Positions 7,891 through 12,611 of a stretch of DNA of 12,611 nt are shown here, one piece after another. The translations under genes and the position numbers were made by a program. This stretch comes from Bacteroidota bacterium (lineage in GTDB: Bacteria > Bacteroidota > Bacteroidia > Bacteroidales > SZUA-534): contig JAIFNJ010000002.1 of NCBI GenBank assembly GCA_020047835.1, forward strand, positions 1 to 12,611, in the 5' to 3' direction. Position 1 is the stretch's first letter. Every line of letters begins with the position of its first letter. The notes below the pieces were generated by a model. It saw only the letters and a list, made by a program, of their open reading frames with translations, had not been told where the DNA came from and ran no database searches.

Positions 7891-9090
7891 ATGAATATAT
7901 TTAGGAAAATTGACGAGCTTTCAATAAAATATCAAGACTACACTACTCAAAATTTATCAAGACTCATTAAAATAAAATCGTTGAGCATGGGTGAAAAAGA
8001 GGTACAGCTAGAGCTTAAAAAACAAATGGAAGAGGCTGGTTTTGATGAAGTGCGGATTGATGGATTAGGAAATGTGCTGGGGAGAATAGGAAATGGTAAA
8101 ACCATTTTAGCTATTGATGCCCACATGGATACGGTGGATACCGGACAACTTAAAAATTGGGATTTTGATCCGTTTTCGGGTGAAATCAAAGACGGGTTTG
8201 TGCATGGACGAGGCACTGTAGATCAGGAAGGCGGTGCTGCAGCGTTTATAACATCAGGAAAGATTCTTAAAGAATTAGGTTTCATAGAAGACTTGACCAT
8301 TTATTTTGTTGGGAGTGTTATGGAAGAAGATTGCGATGGTCTTTGCTGGAAATATTTGGTTGAAGAAGAAGGCATTAAACCTCATTTTGCCATTAGCACC
8401 GAACCTACTAACTTAAACATTTACCGAGGACATCGTGGTCGCATGGAAATTGGGGTGCATTTTTATGGTGTTTCCTGCCATGGTTCAGCTCCCGAACGGG
8501 GCGATAACGCCATTTATAAAGCCGCTAAAGCCGCTCTTGAAATAGAAAAACTGAATGAACGGATAATTTCTGACGATTTTCTGGGTAAAGGAACAGTAAC
8601 CATATCCGAAATTAAATCAGGTAGTCCATCGCTGTGCGCTGTTGCCGATTATGCTTATTTCCATCTCGATAGAAGATTAACCTGGGGGGAAACTAAAGAA
8701 AGTGCCATTGCCCAAATACAGGAAATTGTAAAAGATATGAATGCCAAAGTGGAGGTACTTTATTACGAAGAAACTGCCTACACCGGTTTAAAATATGGAA
8801 TGGAAAAATATTATCCAACCTGGAAAATTGAAGAAAATGATTTAATAGTGCAGACAGGAGTGAAAGCCTATTCGGAACTATTCAATAAAAAACCGTTGGT
8901 TGATAAATGGACCTTTTCCACAAATGGAGTTACAATAAATGGGTATTACCATATTCCATTAATTGGATTTGGTCCTGGAAACGAAGTAATGGCTCATGCT
9001 CCCAATGAGAAAGTACCTGTGGAACATTTAGTAAAAGCTTCAGCTTTTTATGCTGCCTTTGCCTATCAATTGGCTGAAAATATTAAATAA
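7891..9090 (+). CDS. ygeY: YgeY-type M20 family metallohydrolase
   Basis: This is a zinc-dependent amidohydrolase/peptidase of the M20 family, closest in appearance to YgeY ('selenium metabolism hydrolase' group) rather than to ArgE or DapE. Metal and catalytic residues are visible: H78 and D80 in IDAHMDTVDTG, D111 in GRGTVDQEGG, E145/E146 in VMEEDCDG, E171 in STEPT, and H369 in MAHAPNE. H197 in CHGSAPERG lies in the dimerization (lid) domain. At 399 residues it is full length. It lies 19 bases upstream of the YgeW-like gene. In Escherichia coli the two flank ygeX (diaminopropionate ammonia-lyase) in a cluster later linked to anaerobic purine/urate breakdown; ygeX is not here. The exact substrate is not settled by sequence, though a small N-acyl or ureido amino-acid derivative is plausible. 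Confidence 0.88.
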   Translation: MNIFRKIDELSIKYQDYTTQNLSRLIKIKSLSMGEKEVQLELKKQMEEAGFDEVRIDGLGNVLGRIGNGKTILAIDAHMDTVDTGQLKNWDFDPFSGEIKDGFVHGRGTVDQEGGAAAFITSGKILKELGFIEDLTIYFVGSVMEEDCDGLCWKYLVEEEGIKPHFAISTEPTNLNIYRGHRGRMEIGVHFYGVSCHGSAPERGDNAIYKAAKAALEIEKLNERIISDDFLGKGTVTISEIKSGSPSLCAVADYAYFHLDRRLTWGETKESAIAQIQEIVKDMNAKVEVLYYEETAYTGLKYGMEKYYPTWKIEENDLIVQTGVKAYSELFNKKPLVDKWTFSTNGVTINGYYHIPLIGFGPGNEVMAHAPNEKVPVEHLVKASAFYAAFAYQLAENIK

Positions 9091-9109
9091 CTAAAACAAC
9101 CATGTAATT

Positions 9110-10303
9110 ATGAGTAAAAAAATAAATACAATCATAAGTCAGTTAAAAAAACTGAAAGCGGAAAACTATCGTAGGGATTTTCTGCTAACCTGGGAAAAAT
9201 CAACCGATGATTTGCAGCAAATATTTCTTGTTGCAGAAGCTCTTCGGCAGCTTAGAGAAAAAAATGTGTCAACCCGTTGTTTCGATTCAGGGTTAGCCAT
9301 TTCTAATTTCAGGGATAATTCAACCCGAACTCGATTTTCCTTTGCATCGGCAGCTAATTTGTTAGGACTCGAAGTACAGGATTTGGATGAAAAAACTTCA
9401 CAGATTGCCCATGGTGAAACGGTTCGTGAAACAGCCAACATGATATCGTTTATGGCTGATTTTATTGGCATACGTGATGATATGTTTTTGGGTGAAGGTG
9501 ACAAATACCAGCGTGAAGTGGGTAAAGCTCTGGATGAAGGTTATATGGAAGGAGTTTTGGAACAGCGCCCCGGTATTATTAACTTGCAATCAGACGTTGA
9601 CCATCCTACACAAAGCATGAGTGATATGCTTCATTTGATAACCCATTTTGGTGGCATCGAAAACCTAAAAGGAAAAAAAATAGCCATGACTTGGGCTTAT
9701 TCACCTAGCTATGGAAAACCGCTTAGTGTTCCACAAGGAGTAATTGGTTTGATGACTCGTTTTGGTATGCATGTCGATTTAGCTTACCCTAAAGGATATA
9801 ATTTAATACCGGAAATTGAAAAACTTGCCGCTCAGCAAGCAAAAATTAACGGAGGAAGCTTCAGAAAAGTATCCGGTATGGATGATGCTTTTCAAAACGC
9901 CGATGTGGTATACCCGAAAAGCTGGGCACCTTTTTCAGTAATGCAAGAACGAACCAATTTACTTCTAAATAAGGATATAAAAGGTCTTGATGCATTAGAA
10001 AAAAGGTGTTTGGAAAACAATGCAAAACATACTGATTGGGAATGCACCGAAGAAAAAATGAAACTTACGAAAAATGGAGATGCTTTATATTTGCATTGTT
10101 TACCTGCTGATATTTCAAGTGTTTCCTGCAAACAAGGTGAAGTGCAGGCCTCTGTTTTTGAACGCTACAAAGTTCCTTTGTTTAAACAAGCAAGCTATAA
10201 ACCCTACATTATTGCTGCCATGATGATGAATTATCAATTCAGTCATCCGGAAAAAGTTATTCAAAAAATGTTGGAAAGGGACAACAAACGGATTCAATTT
10301 TAA
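9110..10303 (+). CDS. ygeW: YgeW-type knotted carbamoyltransferase
   Basis: This is a member of the aspartate/ornithine carbamoyltransferase superfamily; 397 residues matches YgeW (about 396) and is much longer than OTC or ATC (about 310-335). The carbamoyl-phosphate site is STRTR at residues 71-75 within NFRDNSTRTRFSFASAAN, with HPTQ at 165-168 and HCLPAD at 329-334. The family's extra segment before HPTQ (EGDKYQREVGKALDEGYMEG) is present. YgeW proteins have a trefoil knot and are regarded as catabolic transcarbamylases of uncertain substrate: they probably run backwards, releasing carbamoyl phosphate from a carbamoylated product for ATP formation. The ATG at 9110 follows the ygeY stop by 19 bases, so one transcript is expected. 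Confidence 0.92.
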   Translation: MSKKINTIISQLKKLKAENYRRDFLLTWEKSTDDLQQIFLVAEALRQLREKNVSTRCFDSGLAISNFRDNSTRTRFSFASAANLLGLEVQDLDEKTSQIAHGETVRETANMISFMADFIGIRDDMFLGEGDKYQREVGKALDEGYMEGVLEQRPGIINLQSDVDHPTQSMSDMLHLITHFGGIENLKGKKIAMTWAYSPSYGKPLSVPQGVIGLMTRFGMHVDLAYPKGYNLIPEIEKLAAQQAKINGGSFRKVSGMDDAFQNADVVYPKSWAPFSVMQERTNLLLNKDIKGLDALEKRCLENNAKHTDWECTEEKMKLTKNGDALYLHCLPADISSVSCKQGEVQASVFERYKVPLFKQASYKPYIIAAMMMNYQFSHPEKVIQKMLERDNKRIQF

Positions 10304-10333
10304 CATTTATTTTTAACTAGTTGTAGTTCATCG

Positions 10334-10374
10334 GTTAGCGAAAAATGCAAATTAAATGTCCATTTTTTTGCAAC
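10334..10374 (+). terminator. Imperfect hairpin downstream of ygeW
   Basis: GTT-a-GC-g-AAAAATG (10334-10347) can pair with CATTTTT-tt-GCAAC (10361-10374) around a 13-base loop. The stem is mostly A-T with one-base bulges, and the hairpin is followed by adenines rather than a T run, so it is a weak terminator at best. It may mark the 3' end of the ygeY-ygeW message or lie in the leader of the next small gene. Confidence 0.35.
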
Positions 10375-10436
10375 TAAAATGGAAAAATATTTGTTATTTT
10401 AATACAATTATTCTTCAAATCTTAATACGATTCAAC

Positions 10437-10667
10437 ATGACTGATCCTATTGAAAAACGCAAGAAAAAAGAAAAACTCGAGATTGCGGAGCGCAAAGTTG
10501 AGAAAGCTTGGGTAAGAACAAGTAAAATTAACCACAAGCTAAAAAAGGCTAAAAAGAATGATGAGAAAACAATCGCTCAAAGTTTAAAGCAAAAGTTAAT
10601 AGATGCTATGAAACGATTAAAACGAAATAAAAAAGAATTGAAAAGTGCAGAAAGAAAAGTGAGTTAA
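10437..10667 (+). CDS. Small lysine-rich helical protein, unknown function
   Basis: This 76-residue protein has 22 lysines and 6 arginines against 11 acidic residues (net about +17). There is no Cys, no signal peptide and no membrane segment. The sequence is compatible with two long amphipathic helices: heptad-like patterns in KLEIAERKVEKAWVRTSKI and in LKQKLIDAMKRLKRNKKEL. I do not recognise a family. The ATG at 10437 is preferred over an in-frame ATG at 10356 because the extra 27 residues (hydrophobic, from an AT-rich spacer hairpin) look non-coding and MTDPIEKRKKKE is a natural beginning. A strong terminator follows six bases after the stop, which supports a real, separately transcribed gene. 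Strong positive charge suggests nucleic-acid or ribosome contact, but that is a guess. Confidence 0.65.
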   Translation: MTDPIEKRKKKEKLEIAERKVEKAWVRTSKINHKLKKAKKNDEKTIAQSLKQKLIDAMKRLKRNKKELKSAERKVS

Positions 10668-10672
10668 CTCTA

Positions 10673-10703
10673 AGAGGCCGGGAATCCGGCCTCTTTTCTT
10701 TTT
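10673..10703 (+). terminator. Strong rho-independent terminator
   Basis: AGAGGCCGG (10673-10681) and CCGGCCTCT (10686-10694) form a perfect 9-base-pair GC-rich stem with the four-base loop GAAT, followed by tttcttttt. It lies just after the stop codon of the lysine-rich gene. The T run is only on the plus strand side, so it serves that gene rather than the convergent gene at 10715-11248. Confidence 0.93.
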
Positions 10704-10714
10704 AAAAATGTTGA

Positions 10715-11248
10715 TTACTTACCACTTCCTTTAAAATATTGATCTTTATTGTCAAACAAAACATTAAATGTAGTCAGGCTTCCATAGGCTTTGGTTATGT
10801 ATTGTTCCAAATTCACTTTGTCTTCATCGGTTAATTTTGGATGGCTGTTTATATTTTGTTCCAGTACTCGAAGCCTATCACGAACCATTACAATTTTATG
10901 AAAAAACACCTCAATATCCACTTCTTTGCTTTGCAATGATGGGTTCCCAGGTACCATAACCAGCTTTCCTCCTTCCCATTTTTCGCCCATTTCAACTATT
11001 TCTGAAAGCATCCCTTTTTTATCTAGTAAATAGCTAAACAATTCCTCAATAACCTTTAAATCTAAAACAGGAACTGAAACTGATTCATCTGGACGGTTGA
11101 CTACAGATAGTTGATCGGTATTTTTCGAAATGGCTATTTTCCCACCATGGGCAAAATAGATATCGTAATTGGTAAGGTTAACTTTTCCAATTACACCTTC
11201 GCCGTAGCGTTCGTGATCTACTATTGTTCCAATTGTTAAATTATCCAT
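10715..11248 (-). CDS. Conserved protein with SH3/Tudor-like N-terminus, unknown function
   Basis: This 177-residue cytosolic protein starts at the ATG at 11248 (MDNLTIGTIVDHERYGEG). A frame extension to 11272 adds only eight residues. The first 50 or so residues look like a small SH3/Tudor-type barrel of the 'GxxVxHxxxGxGxV' kind seen in CarD-like and UvrD/PcrA C-terminal modules: VDHERYGEGVIGKVNL, then YDIYFAHGGKIAI. The rest is mainly helical, with a striking segment FFHKIVMVRDRLRVLEQNIN and, near the end, YITKAYGSLTTFNVLF. The high regularity of this second part, resembling what I recall of an uncharacterised protein common in Bacteroidota, suggests strong conservation, but I cannot name the family with certainty. 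It is transcribed towards the lysine-rich gene and divergently from the HYC_CC_PP-like gene. Confidence 0.8.
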   Translation of the reverse strand: MDNLTIGTIVDHERYGEGVIGKVNLTNYDIYFAHGGKIAISKNTDQLSVVNRPDESVSVPVLDLKVIEELFSYLLDKKGMLSEIVEMGEKWEGGKLVMVPGNPSLQSKEVDIEVFFHKIVMVRDRLRVLEQNINSHPKLTDEDKVNLEQYITKAYGSLTTFNVLFDNKDQYFKGSGK

Positions 11249-11322
11249 TATTATTTTTTTCACAAAATACAAAATTCATAACCTTTAACAAACCATTAAC
11301 ACCTGATAATAAAACAATTCCC

Positions 11323-11330
11323 TAGTTTTG
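11323..11330 (+). promoter_or_regulatory. -7 element of the Cys/His-rich protein gene
   Basis: TAGTTTTG matches the Bacteroidota -7 consensus TAnnTTTG exactly. The start codon lies 14 bases downstream, so the leader would be only about seven bases. The -33 region is weak (CCTG at 11302-11305). Confidence 0.45.
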
Positions 11331-11343
11331 TGTTGTAAAAAAT

Positions 11344-11820
11344 ATGAATATACTAAAAAAACATATTCTACGCGTTTTTTCCATTATCATGTCCTTGGTA
11401 ATACTGATGACAACTGGTGGTTTTAGTATTCATGTGCACCACTGCAATCATAACCACACCAGTAACTATTCGCTGTTTTTGCAGCCGTACAATTGCAACA
11501 TACATTCTACTAAATCTGTGAAAAAAAGTTGTTGCAGCACTGATGAAGCAGTTTCAATGCCGCAATGCGATACTCCCAATGATAATGGATGCTGCACGGA
11601 CAAGGCCCAATGGGTAAAATTGGATACTAAAACAATATTGCACAATACCATTCCAACCATCAAGCCTATTGAGATTCAATGCTTCAATATGCTTATGCCA
11701 TATTCATTTAGAAGTCTTGAAACAAATAATACTTCCGAATTAACACATCAATTTGCTGAATCACCGCCACCCCTAACCACCGATGAATACCTTTCGCGTA
11801 TTCAAGTATATTTAATCTGA
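11344..11820 (+). CDS. Exported Cys/His-rich protein, HYC_CC_PP-like, probably metal-related
   Basis: This 158-residue protein has an N-terminal signal/anchor segment (residues 10-27, VFSIIMSLVILMTTGGFS). It then shows HVHHC (C34) followed by HNH, CC pairs at 63-64 (KSCCS) and 83-84 (NGCCTD), further cysteines at 51 and 75, and a PPP motif at 141-143 just before the C-terminus. This order (His-Tyr/His-Cys, then CC, then PP) is that of the small Bacteroidota family named HYC_CC_PP; here the first motif is HHC. Clustered Cys and His on an exported protein suggest binding of a soft metal such as copper. A TonB-dependent receptor gene follows 139 bases downstream on the same strand, an arrangement I associate with this family, so a role in metal handling with the receptor is inferred, not shown. 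Confidence 0.72.
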   Translation: MNILKKHILRVFSIIMSLVILMTTGGFSIHVHHCNHNHTSNYSLFLQPYNCNIHSTKSVKKSCCSTDEAVSMPQCDTPNDNGCCTDKAQWVKLDTKTILHNTIPTIKPIEIQCFNMLMPYSFRSLETNNTSELTHQFAESPPPLTTDEYLSRIQVYLI

Positions 11821-11911
11821 TTTTCACTTCCTGTTTTTTTTTTAAAATTAAGCGGTTTTGCGAAAAACTTTAGCTGCTATTGGCTTTGGTCTTTATCAAG
11901 CATACTGCAAT

Positions 11912-11932
11912 AATTCAATGAAACCTTGAATT
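11912..11932. promoter_or_regulatory. Inverted repeat upstream of the TonB receptor gene
   Basis: AATTCAA (11912-11918) and TTGAATT (11926-11932) are perfect 7-base arms around a 7-base spacer. A second, overlapping TTGAATT occurs at 11931-11937. It ends 27 bases before the receptor ATG, a position suited to an operator or a leader hairpin. All arms are AT-rich, so chance is a real alternative. Confidence 0.35.
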
Positions 11933-11959
11933 GAATTCTTATTAAATAATACACTAAAA

Positions 11960-12277
11960 ATGAAAACAAATCAAATTTTAAAATATGCCTTTTTGATTTT
12001 TGCCATTTTGATTTCTCAATCAATTTTGGCTAAGACAATTGAAGGCTGGGTTTTTGACCAATCAAACAGCAAATTACCTTTGATTGGAGTAAATATATAT
12101 TGGTCGGGAACCACCGATGGAACAATTACCAATGCAGAAGGATACTTCAAGCTACCAAAATCGGCAAATGAAAATATTCTGGTTTTCAGCTATGTAGGAT
12201 ACCAAACTGATTCGATAAAGATTCTAAATGAAACAACCTTAACTATTTACTTAAAACAGGGTAGTGATTTGACCGGT
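11960..12277 (+). CDS. TonB-dependent receptor, N-terminal part (signal peptide and regulatory-like domain)
   Basis: This is the beginning of an outer-membrane TonB-dependent transporter. It has a signal peptide (residues 1-24, ending SILA) followed by one carboxypeptidase-regulatory-like beta-sandwich (about 25-100): TIEGWVFDQ, LPLIGVNIYWSGT, TITNAEGYFKLP, LVFSYVGYQTDSI, TIYLKQGSDL. This opening is typical of Bacteroidota receptors. After residue 104 the plus-strand frame (to 12442) turns into the antisense of the plug domain and is meaningless. The real continuation lies on the minus strand from 12611. The break coincides with the palindrome ACCGGT at 12272-12277. It stands downstream of the HYC_CC_PP-like gene and is likely to be co-regulated with it. 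Confidence 0.88.
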
Positions 12278-12280
12278 TAC
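12266..12280. other. Right inversion junction (palindromic microhomology)
   Basis: The receptor's coding sequence switches strand here. On the plus strand it makes sense to GSDL; on the minus strand the plug makes sense to SVTGQI. The two meet around gaccggt, containing the palindrome ACCGGT (12272-12277), with a few more shared bases (atttg/caaat) alongside. Confidence 0.75.
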
Positions 12281-12611
12281 CGATTCGTACCCGTTTTTTA
12301 CAGCGGAAGTGCCTTTGGATACCTGGATACTCTGAAGCCAGGTGCCAGGAATGTATTCCAATCCGAAGGCAGATTCAGATCCCCGCAAGATGGGTATGTT
12401 TTCCATCATAAGTTGCGAATAGCGGCCACTGATGCCAAGTAGTTTTATCTGTTTGATTCCAGAAACGGCATCGGCATAAGCTACATCAACAGATGCGTTG
12501 GTTTCAAAGCTTTCAGAAAGATTGCAACAAGCAAATTTTGTAAGCTCCTTATTGGAAATAGTTTGAGTCATTATGGGATTTATTTTCGAAATGTTGGTTG
12601 CCTTCACATTT
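12272..12611 (-). CDS. TonB-dependent receptor, plug-domain segment, in flipped orientation
   Basis: Read on the minus strand from the window end, this gives a plug domain with no start of its own: NVKATNISKINPIMTQTIS, then ELTKFACCNLSESFETNA, SVDVAYADAVSGIKQIKLLG, RYSQLMMENIPILRG, and VSKGTSAVKNGYESVTGQI. These are the successive plug strands of TonB receptors, including the usual 'GxSAVxxGxxSxxGxI' ending just before the barrel. It follows directly, after about two or three missing codons, on the GSDL end of the plus-strand part at 11960-12277, so the two are pieces of one gene. The ACC pair in ACCNLSESFETN is characteristic of a receptor subgroup; metal specificity is suggested but unproven. 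Barrel sequence is outside the window. Confidence 0.85.

Noticed and set aside
9166..9589. Open frames on the minus strand inside ygeW
   Set aside because: They are shadows of a well-supported gene, with unlikely composition and no family resemblance; the same holds for other antisense frames inside the M20, repeat-protein and permease genes.
10356..10436. Longer start for the lysine-rich gene
   Set aside because: The 27 extra residues are hydrophobic, come from an AT-rich spacer containing a hairpin, and do not fit the rest of the protein; MTDPIEK at 10437 is the more natural start.
11834..11875. Run of ten T followed by a small hairpin (GTTTT-GCGA-AAAAC), as a terminator of the HYC_CC_PP-like gene
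   Set aside because: The T run precedes the hairpin instead of following it and the stem is five mostly A-T pairs, so a terminator is not supported.
12278..12442. C-terminal half of the plus-strand frame after GSDL
   Set aside because: It is the antisense of the plug-domain coding sequence on the minus strand; it has no resemblance to receptor sequence and ends at an arbitrary stop.
1..12611. An invertible DNA switch bounded by the two junctions
   Set aside because: Inverting 220-12275 does not restore either gene; each gene is restored only by flipping its own end piece, and there is no recombinase gene or long inverted repeat at the junctions.

Overview
The window comes from a low-GC member of the Bacteroidota. 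Three things point there: start codons lacking Shine-Dalgarno sequences, promoter elements of the Bacteroidota type (TAnnTTTG with an upstream TTTG), and protein types such as a TonB-dependent receptor with an N-terminal carboxypeptidase-regulatory-like domain, a small Cys/His-rich HYC_CC_PP-like protein and a giant repeat protein of Bacteroidota style. No RNA gene, CRISPR array, insertion sequence or phage gene was seen.

Layout. Positions 7617 down to the left end hold a tightly packed leftward operon: a 1496-residue exported TPR-like repeat protein, a substrate-binding lipoprotein, a GNAT acetyltransferase, a FecCD-type permease and the start of its FecE/BtuD-type ATPase. The first four genes overlap by 4, 1 and 4 bases, and the ATPase follows one base after the permease stop. 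Together they look like an iron-chelate, heme or cobalamin importer with two unusual passengers. A divergent AT-rich spacer (7618-7890) carries a promoter facing each way. Rightward from 7891 lie a YgeY-type M20 hydrolase and a YgeW-type knotted carbamoyltransferase, a two-gene fragment of the yge/purine-degradation gene set. Next come a lysine-rich 76-residue protein with a textbook terminator (10437-10694), a leftward conserved protein with an SH3/Tudor-like start (10715-11248), and a rightward pair made of a Cys/His-rich exported protein and a TonB-dependent receptor, probably for metal uptake.

The most striking structure is at the two ends. At the left, the ABC ATPase starts on the minus strand (434 to about 220), but its next segment lies on the plus strand (1 to about 224). 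At the right, the TonB receptor starts on the plus strand (11960 to about 12275), but its plug domain lies on the minus strand (12611 to about 12272). Each switch falls on a short palindrome (ATTAAT, ACCGGT). In both cases the window ends almost exactly where the flipped piece would rejoin the gene. This is the pattern of inverted fold-back chimeras (for example from multiple displacement amplification, MDA) at both ends of an assembled contig, rather than two natural gene-breaking inversions. If the end pieces are flipped back, both genes read through with only a few codons missing.
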